A DNA stretch of 56,602 nt, taken from the NCBI RefSeq assembly GCF_025960985.1, contig NZ_JAOQMX010000033.1:1-56602 (forward strand), given 5' to 3'. A model generated the notes under the pieces. The model was not told where the DNA came from and made no database searches. It was given only the letters and a program-made list of their open reading frames with translations. The translations under genes and the position numbers were made by a program. Shown here piece after piece: positions 24,361 to 34,190 of the stretch (position 1 is the first letter of the stretch; every line of letters starts with the position of its first letter). This DNA comes from Flavobacterium psychraerolatum. GTDB taxonomy: Bacteria; Bacteroidota; Bacteroidia; Flavobacteriales; Flavobacteriaceae.

Positions 24361-24747
24361 TTAATTTAATGCAAAAGGAGCACACAATCTGAAGGTTGGA
24401 ATGTAAACTTTGAAATTTTTTGCGTTGCTAAAGTTAATCATGTTAAAATGACCAAGCATTGCTCCATATGGGGAAGCTAATAAACAACCAGAATTGTACG
24501 TGTGATGTTCACCAGGTTGTAAAACAGGTTTTTTCCCTACAACACCTTCTCCGTCTACCATTTCAAGCTCATTAAGAGAATCAAAAATTTCCCAATGACG
24601 AGAGGTAAGTTGTACAGAATCTTTGCTATGGTTTTCAATAGTGATCTCATAACTAAAGGCAAAATGAATCTTGTAGTTTTTGAAGTAGGTGCCTTCAAAA
24701 CTAGTCAATACTGAAATTTTTATACCTCTTGTGATTTGAGTTACCAT
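24361..24747 (-). CDS. apaG: ApaG family protein
   Basis: This encodes 128 residues starting MVTQITRGIKISVLTSFEGTYF. The short immunoglobulin-like beta sandwich of ApaG is evident: FAFSYEITIENHSKDSVQLTSRHWEIFDS, GEGVVGKKPVLQPGEHHTYNSGCLL and GAMLGHFNM are the family's signature segments. ApaG was linked to cobalt resistance and Mg/Co efflux in enterobacteria, but its biochemical role is unclear. A TACTTTTG box at 24787-24780 (minus strand) precedes it. It lies 78 bases downstream of the T9SS plug gene on the same strand. Confidence 0.93.
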   Translation of the reverse strand: MVTQITRGIKISVLTSFEGTYFKNYKIHFAFSYEITIENHSKDSVQLTSRHWEIFDSLNELEMVDGEGVVGKKPVLQPGEHHTYNSGCLLASPYGAMLGHFNMINFSNAKNFKVYIPTFRLCAPFALN

Positions 24748-24825
24748 AGTAAACAAATAAATAGTTGTGTTGTAGTAAACAAAAGTACAAAAAAGGATGT
24801 ACTCTACCGCTTTTTAAGGCTAATT

Positions 24826-26088
24826 TTAATTAATAACATTTACAGAAATGGCGCTTCCTTTGCCAATGACACGTTCATATCTTCCGGTATTATCACGGTA
24901 GTAGGCAAGTATTGTGTATTCGTTTTCAGTTTGATAGAAGTTTCCGTCAATTGCATTTTCATTGTCAATTACACCATTGACGTCTGCAACGATATATTTG
25001 TAATTGGTAAAACCTTGCTTGATAAGCATGGCTTTTTCAAAAACTCCTTTTTTTACATTGTAGTCCATTTTTGATTCTGCACTTAAGACATAATTATTGA
25101 ATATTCCACCTATGTAAACATCTTTTTTTGAATAAAAGGACGGGGCTGACAGGCTAAAAAATACCCAAGAATAATCTGCCTCAATTTCATTATTCTCAGC
25201 ATTAGCATTCAATACAACAAAATTACCATTTACATCTTGGTAAAAAGAATAAGGTGAATTGGCTCTAGCATTGTTCGTATACAAATAGCTGCTGTAAATG
25301 TCAGTACTGCTGTCTACTTTTGAGATATAATTGGCTGGGAAACGGATATTTTTGTTTTCAAAATATAAAAATTCGTTACTGGCCCAAAATTGTGTTTCGC
25401 TATCGTATTTGTAAACTAGGTTGTTCCCCATTGTGTACTGGGGGACAATGTTTTTGATGGCTTGATTGAAGTTTCCATTTTGAAATAGAGCTATCCTCAA
25501 ATTTTTTATAGGATTTTGAAAAGTAATCGTATTCGAAGTTATAGAGAAGTCTAGATTGTGTTTGAAAGGTAAGTTTTTGATCGTTCGTGCTCTTTTGACC
25601 TGTATAGGGATAATTGCTAAGTCTTCATACATAATAAACCGTCTGCTAAAGACCATTTCTCTACTCTCATTCAGAATTCTCAAAATATAGTTTCCACTCA
25701 ATTTGATTTGTGTAGTATATTGGTTTGGAATTGGTAATGTAAAATGTGAGTAAATTTGTAAAGTATTAAAAGAGTTTATTACCGTTTGAATACGTTGATT
25801 GTCAATACCTCCCAAATATTCTATTTTAGGTATAGGAGAGGGGATCCAATTGTAATCGCAATGCACGATTTCGTAAAAATAGTCAGCATTATTGCCATAC
25901 AAATCATCAAATTGGAACTGAAAACCAGATCCTAATTCAAATATAGGAATGATGTTATTGCTGTTTTGGACAAATGAAATTGTTTTTATATTAAAGGGGG
26001 GTGCAATTTCTTTTTCTTCGTCTTGCGCGAATAAGGATATGCTTACAAATAGTAAAAAGAGAACTTTATGTGTAATTTTCAGATACAT
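24826..26088 (-). CDS. Type IX secretion system plug protein (DUF5103)
   Basis: This encodes 420 residues. The signal peptide is about 1-21 (MYLKITHKVLFLLFVSISLFAQ). The mature protein opens with APPFNIKTISFVQNSNNIIPIFELGSGFQFQFDDLYGN and has the family's YEIVHCDYNW, YSHFTLPIPNQYTTQIKLSGNYIL and VFSRRFIMYED. The second part is a beta-rich domain ending in YTILAYYRDNTGRYERVIGKG. In Flavobacterium johnsoniae the plug protein binds the SprA outer-membrane channel of the type IX secretion system and closes its periplasmic side. Presence here implies the cell has that system, although no other T9SS gene is in the window. The family call is strong. Confidence 0.88.
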   Translation of the reverse strand: MYLKITHKVLFLLFVSISLFAQDEEKEIAPPFNIKTISFVQNSNNIIPIFELGSGFQFQFDDLYGNNADYFYEIVHCDYNWIPSPIPKIEYLGGIDNQRIQTVINSFNTLQIYSHFTLPIPNQYTTQIKLSGNYILRILNESREMVFSRRFIMYEDLAIIPIQVKRARTIKNLPFKHNLDFSITSNTITFQNPIKNLRIALFQNGNFNQAIKNIVPQYTMGNNLVYKYDSETQFWASNEFLYFENKNIRFPANYISKVDSSTDIYSSYLYTNNARANSPYSFYQDVNGNFVVLNANAENNEIEADYSWVFFSLSAPSFYSKKDVYIGGIFNNYVLSAESKMDYNVKKGVFEKAMLIKQGFTNYKYIVADVNGVIDNENAIDGNFYQTENEYTILAYYRDNTGRYERVIGKGSAISVNVIN

Positions 26089-26240
26089 AGTGGTGGTTTG
26101 TGTGCTAATGTGTAAATATAACGAAATATAGTTTAAATTATTTTATTTTAATTTGAATGTATATAGGTTTAAATTCTACTCCTTTTTTATCGAGAAAAGT
26201 AATAAAAATGCAAGTTTCTCCTGAAACTCAGAAGTAAAAG

Positions 26241-29150
26241 CTATTCCAAGATATAACTTAAATTTGCCTCAATATCAGGGCTTATACTGTTGTCCTCTAA
26301 AAGAGAATCAGATAAAAGTTTTTTGGTTTCTTGCAAACGGATAATTTTTTCTTCTACTGTGTTTTTTGATATAAATCGAATGACATTTACTTTGTTTAAC
26401 TGTCCTATTCGATGCGCACGCCCGATACCTTGTTTCTCTGCAAAAGGATTCCACCAAGGATCAAGAAATAAAACATACGAAGCTTTGGTGATATTCAGTC
26501 CAACACCGCCTGCTTTTAATGAAATGAAAAACACTAAAATAGCCTCTTGTTCTTGGAAACGATTTACGGCAATTTCACGATCTTTTGGATCTGTTGCTCC
26601 AGTGAGTTCGCAAAATTTGACCTTATTAACGGTACACCAATCTTTATAAAAAGCCAAATTCGAAACAAAAGAACTAAATACAATCGTCTTCTGTTTGGAC
26701 TGTATCAAAGTCGTCAAATAATCGGTTACAGCATTGTATTTACCAGAATCCAAGTCCGATTTTGCATCGATCATTTTGGGATGATTGCTCAACTGTCGCA
26801 AACGCATCAAGGTATTGATGATGTTAATTTTGTCAGCTTTGGTTCCGTCTGTTCGTAGAAGCGCATTACGGGCTTTGGATTTTTCCTCCTCGTATAGTTT
26901 CTCTTGTTCTTTCTCCATATCGCAGTAATAGATCTGTTCAGTCAACTCTGGTAAATCATCGAGAACTTGTTCCTTTGTGCGTCTCAAAATAAATGGACCT
27001 ATTAAAGTTTTTAGTTCCGCCAAAACGGATTCGTCTTGGTTTTTTTCAATCGGAATTTTATAGTTTTGAACAAAAAAAGAATGTGTCCCCAATATATCAG
27101 GATTAATAAATTCCATTTGTGACCATAGATCATCCAGTGAATTTTCGATAGGAGTACCGCTTAAAGAAATACGGTTTTGTGCCTGAATTTGGTTTATCGC
27201 TTTGAAAATTTTGGAGTTTTTGTTTTTAATGTATTGACTTTCGTCTAAGATTAAAAACCGAAACTGGTATTTTTCTAAAATGGCAATGTCTCGAGAAGCA
27301 ATGGCATAGCTAGTGAAAACCAAATCATATCGCACCAGTTTTTTGGCAATCAATTTACGATCATTGCCTACGTATTGTATACGTCGCAAATGAGGTGTAA
27401 ATTTACGAGCTTCGTTGTACCAGTTAAAAATTAATGAAGAGGGTAAAACTACCAAAGCCTTTAAATATTCTTTGGCTTGCGGGATTACATTTCCAAACAA
27501 ATCCAACTGTTCTGCTTCACGCTGTTGGTTCTCAAGTTGTTCTTGAACTGCAACCAATGTCGTCAAAGTTTGGATTGTTTTTCCCAATCCCATGTCGTCT
27601 GCCAAACAGGCACCCATACCATTGTGATAATGCTCCAACAACCACTTTGCACCTTGTGTTTGGTAAGGTCGCAACGTAGCCTTTACCAATGGAGAAATAA
27701 TGAATTCCTTCCCCGGTTCTGGGGTTGCATCCAATTGTAGTTCTGGAATCGTATTTAGAATCGCAAAATTACTTTTGGGTAGTTGCAAGCAGTCGTTAGT
27801 CACTTTGGCAAGTTTTGCCAATGGAGCATATTGCATCATCCATTCTTTTGGAATCAAAAAGCAACTACTGTCAGGCAAGAGATATACTTGGTTTTGCTGC
27901 TTTAAATTAGGGATGATATCAGTGAAATTAAAATTGAATTCCCCACAACTTATAGTGATTTTGATATCAAACCAATCATTTTGAATTGAATTTGAAAACT
28001 GAATGATAGGCTTGCATGTTTCAATTTTCTTCCCTTCTAAAGTAAACTGATCGAGTTGAAAACCTAGTAATTGTAGTTCTTCTTGGTTTTCTAATACCCA
28101 TTGAACCGCATCATATCCTGTGCTGCTTTCTAACTTTAGCGAAAGCTTAAAAAATCCATTGTCTGTTTTCTCAAAACCTAAGTTGGTGAGTTTTTGTTCA
28201 AAAATTAACTCATCTTCCCAATTGCGTTTGTATTGAAGTACTTTAATTTTTTCTAGATCTTCTAGATCAACTTCAGAGTGAATTTCCTTTGTTTTTGAAC
28301 CATCAAAATAATAGCCGTTGTAATCAAATCGTAGATTGAGGTAGTAGCAATTTTTAAAGAAATCATGAACGGTTTCCAGCTGACATGATGTGACAGTATG
28401 GAATTGTAAAATCTCAAAACCATCAGCCGTAATATCTACTTTTTTAACGATATCCTTAATTACTTTTTGAAAATAATTTGGAACCACTCGTGATGGAATT
28501 GCGATAATCTTCTTAGTCAAAAAAGGTTTTATTTTGTTCGCATCAATACCTTTTAATGGGACTAAATGGTTATTTATTACCAACCAAGCAGGTTCGTTTA
28601 AAACAATAGCTATTTCTTTATCTGAAGGATGAAAAAGCTGTTTGTTGTCTTGCAATTGTAAACTATATTCTATTCCCTCTTCTGTTTTAAGGAAGTGAAT
28701 TTTAGTTTCTAAAGGGCTGTTTTGTGTCGAAATATAACTTTTTTGAAAGTCTTTGTCTTTGTTTAAGTTAAAGCTAATCGCAAAATCATTATGGTTTGTT
28801 AAAGAAAGAAATTCAGCTAATTTTATGTTCTGATACAATTGAATACCGATGGCTACCTTCGGATCTTTAATTAAGTCTTCAATACTTTTCTTTACTTTTC
28901 CAGAATTAAATTTCTTCGCCAATATATCGGTTTGAAGGCTATCGGATATAGCTAATGCTTTTTGAGCATTTTTATCTAAGGAGGCGATTGCAATGTCTAA
29001 ACTTTTTAAAACATCAGAGGTAGCTTTCTTACCCAAATAGCCAATAGTTTGGTGGGGCGTAATGATATATGCAGTCGGGATATAAAAATTGCTTTTTGCA
29101 TCCCAACTCAAATCAAAACAAAAAGGATATTTTGAGGTCTTCGTTACCAT
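26241..29150 (-). CDS. SNF2 family DEAD/DEAH-box helicase
   Basis: This encodes 969 residues. The C-terminal half (about 500-969) is a complete SNF2 ATPase: Walker A GLGKT with Lys524, LDESQYIKN (motif II), LSGTPIENSLDDLWSQM, FSSFVSNLAFY, then LKAGGVGLNITKASYVLFLDPWWNPFAEKQGIGRAHRIGQ (motifs V-VI). The N-terminal 480 residues contain no SWIM-type Cys/His cluster I can see. Such bacterial proteins translocate on DNA and are thought to displace bound proteins such as RNA polymerase; the precise function is unknown. It ends 150 bases before the plug gene, on the same strand. The domain call is certain. Confidence 0.93.
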   Translation of the reverse strand: MVTKTSKYPFCFDLSWDAKSNFYIPTAYIITPHQTIGYLGKKATSDVLKSLDIAIASLDKNAQKALAISDSLQTDILAKKFNSGKVKKSIEDLIKDPKVAIGIQLYQNIKLAEFLSLTNHNDFAISFNLNKDKDFQKSYISTQNSPLETKIHFLKTEEGIEYSLQLQDNKQLFHPSDKEIAIVLNEPAWLVINNHLVPLKGIDANKIKPFLTKKIIAIPSRVVPNYFQKVIKDIVKKVDITADGFEILQFHTVTSCQLETVHDFFKNCYYLNLRFDYNGYYFDGSKTKEIHSEVDLEDLEKIKVLQYKRNWEDELIFEQKLTNLGFEKTDNGFFKLSLKLESSTGYDAVQWVLENQEELQLLGFQLDQFTLEGKKIETCKPIIQFSNSIQNDWFDIKITISCGEFNFNFTDIIPNLKQQNQVYLLPDSSCFLIPKEWMMQYAPLAKLAKVTNDCLQLPKSNFAILNTIPELQLDATPEPGKEFIISPLVKATLRPYQTQGAKWLLEHYHNGMGACLADDMGLGKTIQTLTTLVAVQEQLENQQREAEQLDLFGNVIPQAKEYLKALVVLPSSLIFNWYNEARKFTPHLRRIQYVGNDRKLIAKKLVRYDLVFTSYAIASRDIAILEKYQFRFLILDESQYIKNKNSKIFKAINQIQAQNRISLSGTPIENSLDDLWSQMEFINPDILGTHSFFVQNYKIPIEKNQDESVLAELKTLIGPFILRRTKEQVLDDLPELTEQIYYCDMEKEQEKLYEEEKSKARNALLRTDGTKADKINIINTLMRLRQLSNHPKMIDAKSDLDSGKYNAVTDYLTTLIQSKQKTIVFSSFVSNLAFYKDWCTVNKVKFCELTGATDPKDREIAVNRFQEQEAILVFFISLKAGGVGLNITKASYVLFLDPWWNPFAEKQGIGRAHRIGQLNKVNVIRFISKNTVEEKIIRLQETKKLLSDSLLEDNSISPDIEANLSYILE

Positions 29151-29283
29151 TTTGATAAAGGTTCTGCGGAGTTAAAGACACCAATTTAAGCAGTTACTAG
29201 TGGTGTTTAGTAATTAGGTCGATTAAATTTTTTAGTACTTAGTTAAAAATTTTTCCAATATAGGTTTTAAAATTTAATCACTG

Positions 29284-30048
29284 TTATTTGAAACAAACAG
29301 GAATGATTTCTCCTTTGGCCAAACAGTATTTTTCTACCAATTCTGGTGTGATTTTATTCGTGTAATCTTCTTCAATTACCGTGAATCCTATCGAACGCAA
29401 TTTGGCAAAATAATCACGCCCGTAGATACGCACATGATCGTATTGTCCAAATATTTTAGCTCGTTCTTTTTGGTCGGTAATGGTGTCGTCTGCAAATGTA
29501 ATCTCGCGTTTTAAATCTTGGGGAATCTGTAAAATCGCCATTCCACCAGGTTTGAGTACTCGGTACAGTTCCTGCATCGCTTTTGTGTCGTCTGGAATAT
29601 GTTCCAAAACGTGATTGCACAATATCACATCATACTGATTGTCCTCAAAGGGTAAATCGCAGATATCTGCTTTCACATCTGCCAAAGGTGAAAACAAATC
29701 GGTAGTAGTATACTCTAAGTTTTTTTGTTTTCGAAACATTTTGTAAAAAGCCTGCTCCGGAGCAAAATGCAAAACTTTGTGTGGTGCTGTAAAAAAATCG
29801 GTCTGATCGTTTAAATACAACCATAACAAACGGTGTCTCTCCAATGATAAAGTACTCGGCGAAAGCACATTGTTTCGTTGCGTCTCATATCCATAAGGCA
29901 ACATCGACTTGAAACTTTTTCCATCAATAGGATCAGTAAATTTATCACCCTTTAAAGTAAATGCAATTATAGGACGCGCCACATAACTCAAACGAATAAG
30001 TAGTGGGCGAGGGATGGTGTTGAGTATAAGTTTGAAAAGTTTTTTCAT
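29284..30048 (-). CDS. SAM-dependent class I methyltransferase
   Basis: This encodes 254 residues. A basic N-terminus without a signal peptide (MKKLFKLILNTIPRPLLIRL) leads to a Rossmann-type domain: VLHFAPEQAFYKMF in place of the usual GxGxG motif I, TTDLFSPLADVKADICDLPFEDNQYDVILCNHVLEHI (motifs II-IV) and YRVLKPGGMAILQIP (motif V). The Methyltransf_11-type fold is clear. The missing glycine-rich loop is a feature of this subgroup and does not obviously abolish SAM binding. The substrate is unknown; the basic amphipathic N-terminus suggests a membrane-associated or lipid-like substrate, as an inference only. Confidence 0.85.
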   Translation of the reverse strand: MKKLFKLILNTIPRPLLIRLSYVARPIIAFTLKGDKFTDPIDGKSFKSMLPYGYETQRNNVLSPSTLSLERHRLLWLYLNDQTDFFTAPHKVLHFAPEQAFYKMFRKQKNLEYTTTDLFSPLADVKADICDLPFEDNQYDVILCNHVLEHIPDDTKAMQELYRVLKPGGMAILQIPQDLKREITFADDTITDQKERAKIFGQYDHVRIYGRDYFAKLRSIGFTVIEEDYTNKITPELVEKYCLAKGEIIPVCFK

Positions 30049-30129
30049 AAGTTGTTACACACTGATTCGCTAAGAATTCACAGAGACTTACAAAGTATTA
30101 TTGTTACTTCGTTGAATTTATGAATCGTT

Positions 30130-30508
30130 TTATGTTGTTTTTAATATTTTTGAGTTAAAATTAATCAATAATTCCAATGGATATTTCCTTAACTTTAAAT
30201 AGATAAGTATTTGTGCATGATGAACCGAGGTAAAATCTTCAACTATTTTCAATTCAATTACCAATTTATTTTCAATTAGTAAATCGATTCTGTAACCTCG
30301 TTCCAATTTGATTTCTTTATAAAGAACTGGAAGAGAAATTTATTTTTCAACTTTAAATCCCGCTTTTTTTAATTTATAAAGTATACAGGATTGATACGCA
30401 GATTCTAGTAATCTAGGTCTCAATAGGCGATGAACTCAATTGCTAATCCAATAATTTTACAGGAAAGTACACTCAATTCGACACTTAGTTCAGAAGTATA
30501 TTTTCCAT
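30130..30508 (-). pseudogene. Decayed GxxExxY family gene
   Basis: The minus strand carries recognisable pieces of a GxxExxY protein in shifting frames. From the ATG at 30508: TSELSVELSVLSCKIIGLAIE, then a shift to VHRLLRPRLLESAYQSCILY and KLKKAGFKVEK. An in-frame stop follows, then ISLPVLYKEIKLERGYRIDL, ENKLVIELKIVEDFTSVHHA and QILIYLKLRKYPLELLINFN, to a stop at 30130. At least two frameshifts and one stop codon are present, so it is not functional. Intact members are about 125 residues and of unknown, nuclease-like fold. The order and length are preserved, so decay is recent or slow. Confidence 0.8.
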
Positions 30509-30581
30509 AATGTTGATTTATAAAATTTGTTTAAAAAGTAATCTGTACTTAAAAAAGTGTAAGTGAATCTCTGCGAAATCC

Positions 30582-31400
30582 TTATAAAACCAATGGTACT
30601 TTTCTAAACTCATCTTCCTCATTACTCACAATTCCCAATGCTTGATATACATAAGCAAAAGTCGAAAGTAATTCTGGTTTTCCATCTACTAATGCAATGT
30701 CATGTTCAAAGTGAGCGCTTGGTTTTCCGTCAGCAGTAAGGATTGTCCAACCATCTTTTAATTGTTTTATGTTTCTAGTACCTTGATTAATCATTGGTTC
30801 TAGTGCAATTACCATTCCTTCTATAAACATTTTTCCGCGTCCTCTTTTTCCATAATTTGGCATTTCAGGATCTTCGTGCATTTTTTGACCTAAACCATGA
30901 CCTACAAGTTCACGAACGACTCCGTATCCATGACTTTCAGTATATTTCTGAATTGCATTTCCAACATCTTCTACGCGGTTTCCGGCTTTGAATTCACGAA
31001 TTCCTACGTACAAAGATTCTTTGGTAATTTGTAATAATTTTTTCGTTTCAGGCGCTACTTCGCCAATCTCAAAGGTATAGGCATGGTCACCGTGGTAACC
31101 ATTTTTGAAGGCTCCACAATCTACAGAGATGATATCTCCGCTTACCAAAGGGGTGTTATTCGGTATTCCATGTACTACCTGTGCATTTGGACTCATGCAA
31201 AGCGAGTTAGGGAAACCGTATAAACCAAGGAAACTTGGTTCTGCTCCAAGATCACGAATGAACTCTTCGGCAAGTTTGTCAAGGTATAATGTAGTTACAC
31301 CTTCTTTTATTTCAGAGGCAAGCATTCCTAATGTTTTGGAAACAATTAGGGCACTTTCGCGCATCAATTCTATTTCTTCACGTGATTTTACAATAATCAT
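30582..31400 (-). CDS. map: Type I methionine aminopeptidase
   Basis: This encodes 272 residues. It removes the N-terminal methionine from new proteins in the cytoplasm. The five metal ligands fit the family: Asp94 in SVDCGAF, Asp105 in YHGDHAYTF, His168 in VGHGLG, Glu201 in ALEPM and Glu232 in HFEHD, with catalytic His77 in VVHGIPN and His175. The length is normal for the short type I enzyme, with a slightly extended C-terminus (FAYVYQALGIVSNEEDEFRKVPLVL). In many bacteria the gene sits in the ribosomal protein cluster; here it stands alone. A TACTTTTG box lies upstream on this strand at 31428-31421. Confidence 0.97.
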   Translation of the reverse strand: MIIVKSREEIELMRESALIVSKTLGMLASEIKEGVTTLYLDKLAEEFIRDLGAEPSFLGLYGFPNSLCMSPNAQVVHGIPNNTPLVSGDIISVDCGAFKNGYHGDHAYTFEIGEVAPETKKLLQITKESLYVGIREFKAGNRVEDVGNAIQKYTESHGYGVVRELVGHGLGQKMHEDPEMPNYGKRGRGKMFIEGMVIALEPMINQGTRNIKQLKDGWTILTADGKPSAHFEHDIALVDGKPELLSTFAYVYQALGIVSNEEDEFRKVPLVL

Positions 31401-31442
31401 AGTTCTAAATTTTGAGTTGACAAAAGTACAATTTTAATTTAT

Positions 31443-32834
31443 TTAATCAGGGTTTGCCATAATTTTATAAAGTTCGGAATTGGAGATGCAAAACTCATTT
31501 CGTAATGCAATGGCTGTCAATTGTGCGGTAATCAAACTACTCTCTCTACTATTAATTAAAAATAGGGAGCTTTCTCCAAAAGTAAAAAGGCGTTCCTCAG
31601 ACTGTAACATGGTTTTGTAATTTCCTACCAAATCGTTTGCCATGAGATGTTGTTTGTTTAGCGAACGGATAACTTCTTTTTGAGCTTTTATTTTATTCGA
31701 AAGTTGTAATCGTTCCAAGTTAAGGCTGTTAGTTATTTCTTGAATTTTGTATTCGGCCAGCTTCAAGCCCCCTCTTTCTTTACGGAGGAAGATAGGATAG
31801 GCAAAATTAAGACCTACTTTATAATTTTCAAACTTATAACTATCAATGTATTGCGGTTCGGATAGATAAGAGTAGGAAAGATCTATTTTGGGTAAGAGGA
31901 GATTGGCTTTTAGTTTGCGATCAACTTCTAGCATATTAACTTTGGTTTCAAGAGCATTGATTTTTGGGTGATTGTCAATTGTAAAGTCTTGGGCCAACAA
32001 ATCATTGGTTTTTAAAGTCTCTTGAATCGTATTTTCAATCTCTATTTCCGGAAAAATAGCATCTGTGAGTTCCATTGGAATCGAATTTTCAAGCCAAAGA
32101 AAATTTGAAAGCTCCAATTTAGCTTTTAGTAATTTTAATCGGGAATTTTCCAAACTCAATCGACGACTTTTCAAACTTATTCCAGCTTCTATGCTGTCTA
32201 TCGCCCGCTTATCACCTTGCTTGATCAAAGACTTAATCGCCTTGTATCGTGTCGTAGCATTGGTATTATATTGCGTGTACATTTGAAATTCTTCGAAGTT
32301 TTTTTTCCAATTGAAATAGGCGACCGAGGCATCATAAAGCACCACCACGGCTTGTAGTTTACGTTCGGCTTTTCCCAATTGCAATTGCATTTTGGCTTTT
32401 CGTAAATCAGCCATTCGTTGGTTGATAAATAATCCTTGGCCAATTGGGACCGAGATCCCTAAAGATGTAAGTCCAGCCGAAGGAACCGTATTAGCAGGAT
32501 TCAAATAGTAGCCTTCATTTTGTTCAAAACCTGCTTTAATTTCGATTCCATACCAAGTAGGGATTTTAAAACTGCTGTTCAATAAGGAATAATACTCGGT
32601 ATTTTTAAATTGTTTTTTATCGAAATCTACTGCTATTTTTGGGTCAAAAGCTCCTCTTGCCGACATCAAAGTGGCTTGTGCTTTGTTAATTTCTAGGTTG
32701 GCGGTCTTAACCAAAGGATGAAACTTTTTTACATAACCCAAGTACTCATTAAAGCTAAGTTCCATTTCATTTGTAGGGGTTTGGGACTGTACGTTCCAGA
32801 ATAAGAGTAGTGAAAATAGAAAGATATATTTCAT
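31443..32834 (-). CDS. TolC family outer-membrane efflux protein
   Basis: This encodes 463 residues. A signal peptide (MKYIFLFSLLLFWNVQSQ) is followed by the repeat structure of TolC-like channels: FNEYLGYVKKFHPLVKTANLEINKAQATLMSARGAFDPKI early on, and LKLAEYKIQEITNSLNLERLQLSNKIK in the second half. It would form the outer-membrane duct of an export system. It is the last gene of a four-gene operon; its ATG overlaps the stop of the HlyD gene by one base (TAATG). No terminator is obvious before map. The specificity is unknown. Confidence 0.9.
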   Translation of the reverse strand: MKYIFLFSLLLFWNVQSQTPTNEMELSFNEYLGYVKKFHPLVKTANLEINKAQATLMSARGAFDPKIAVDFDKKQFKNTEYYSLLNSSFKIPTWYGIEIKAGFEQNEGYYLNPANTVPSAGLTSLGISVPIGQGLFINQRMADLRKAKMQLQLGKAERKLQAVVVLYDASVAYFNWKKNFEEFQMYTQYNTNATTRYKAIKSLIKQGDKRAIDSIEAGISLKSRRLSLENSRLKLLKAKLELSNFLWLENSIPMELTDAIFPEIEIENTIQETLKTNDLLAQDFTIDNHPKINALETKVNMLEVDRKLKANLLLPKIDLSYSYLSEPQYIDSYKFENYKVGLNFAYPIFLRKERGGLKLAEYKIQEITNSLNLERLQLSNKIKAQKEVIRSLNKQHLMANDLVGNYKTMLQSEERLFTFGESSLFLINSRESSLITAQLTAIALRNEFCISNSELYKIMANPD

Positions 32835-34189
32835 TATTTTTTCTCTTTAGATTTTGTTGATTTAGTGGGTGCTTCATAATAATCAGGAGGAAAACCGTTT
32901 AGTGTTCTCCAGATTTCAAACCAAACAGGTACAGTGTTGAGTAGTGCGATGGTTTGAGCACCAGATCCCATACTCAATTGTTTAGGCCAAGGAGCTTCAT
33001 TAGGATCGGGAGCAACCAATACTCTGAATTTTCCATTGTCGCTTATGAATTTCTCTACAGCTACAATTTCTCCTCCAAAAGTACCATAAGACATGTCTGG
33101 CCATCCTGAGAATACAATGGTTGGCCATCCATCAAACCAAATTCTAATCTTGGCTCCTTTCGAGATCAAGGGTAAATCCAATGGGTTAACATAGGTTTCC
33201 ACAGCAATATCATATTCAGATGGCATGATGGTAGCAATAGGTGTTCCTTCTTTGATTGTTTCCCCAATTCCTGCTTGCAAAGCACGGTTGATGTATCCAT
33301 TTTGCGCGGCCTTGATGTAATACATACCGTTGCGAATGCTGTAGTTGGCATATTGATTTTTTAATTTGTTTACCTGTGCTTCAGTATCAAATTGATTACT
33401 TCTTGCAGTGAATTGGTCACTTTCTGCTTTGGCAACTTTTTCGTTATATTCTGCTTCAATGCGACTAAGTTCAACTTTAGCATTGATGAATTCATTTTTG
33501 GTAGTCAAGAATTTGTTTTCTTGCGTGATGATTTTTGCTTCAACTTCTTGTTGTTTTAAGCGTTTTTCTTCGACGTCTGTAACTGCTTTCAAGCCTTCAC
33601 TGTTTAGTTGTACCGCTCTGTTAAACTGTGTATTTGCGATTTTTAATTGTGTTTTTACAGCAACCAAATCAATAGAATCACTTTTTATTTTAAACTTTGC
33701 TTGCTTTAATTTATTTGTGGCTTGTTCTAGTTTTAATCCTTTTTCTGTTTTTATGGAAACAATTTGATTAGCCAAAGCGCCATATTTTGAACTGTAAGAG
33801 TCTAGAGCATGACTTTTTGCATCCAATTGATTCTTGGTATTTTTCACCAAATTCGGGTCCATGTAATCTTCTTTTGTTTCCGAAATGAATAAAATAGTAT
33901 CCCCTTTTTTTACAAAATCACCCTCCTGAATGTACCACTTTTCTATTCGTCCCGAAATTACACTCTGGATGGATTGTGGTCTTTGATTGGGTTTAAGAGT
34001 TGTTACAGCTCCTTTTCCGGATATGTTTTGTGTCCAAGGAAGAAATAATGTAATAAATGCAATGATAGAAACAAGTGTGATTATTCGGTTCAGTATTTTG
34101 TAATAAGGTCTAGATTTTAAGTTTTTTACTGTTTTGTAACGGTCCAAATGCGCCATGGCATGTCTGTTATTGTTGGATATGTTTAGCAT
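32834..34189 (-). CDS. HlyD family membrane fusion protein
   Basis: This encodes 451 residues. A cytosolic N-terminus of about 35 residues leads to a membrane helix (about 37-53, IITLVSIIAFITLFLPW). The periplasmic part has a lipoyl-like half-motif, SVISGRIEKWYIQEGDFVKKGDTILFIS, a long coiled-coil hairpin (about 120-280) and the returning lipoyl half with the beta-barrel (AAQNGYINRALQAGIGETIKEGTPIATIMP). It bridges the ABC protein and the TolC channel. Its start is one base beyond the end of the ABC gene, so translation is likely coupled. Confidence 0.9.
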   Translation of the reverse strand: MLNISNNNRHAMAHLDRYKTVKNLKSRPYYKILNRIITLVSIIAFITLFLPWTQNISGKGAVTTLKPNQRPQSIQSVISGRIEKWYIQEGDFVKKGDTILFISETKEDYMDPNLVKNTKNQLDAKSHALDSYSSKYGALANQIVSIKTEKGLKLEQATNKLKQAKFKIKSDSIDLVAVKTQLKIANTQFNRAVQLNSEGLKAVTDVEEKRLKQQEVEAKIITQENKFLTTKNEFINAKVELSRIEAEYNEKVAKAESDQFTARSNQFDTEAQVNKLKNQYANYSIRNGMYYIKAAQNGYINRALQAGIGETIKEGTPIATIMPSEYDIAVETYVNPLDLPLISKGAKIRIWFDGWPTIVFSGWPDMSYGTFGGEIVAVEKFISDNGKFRVLVAPDPNEAPWPKQLSMGSGAQTIALLNTVPVWFEIWRTLNGFPPDYYEAPTKSTKSKEKK

Positions 34190-34190
34190 G

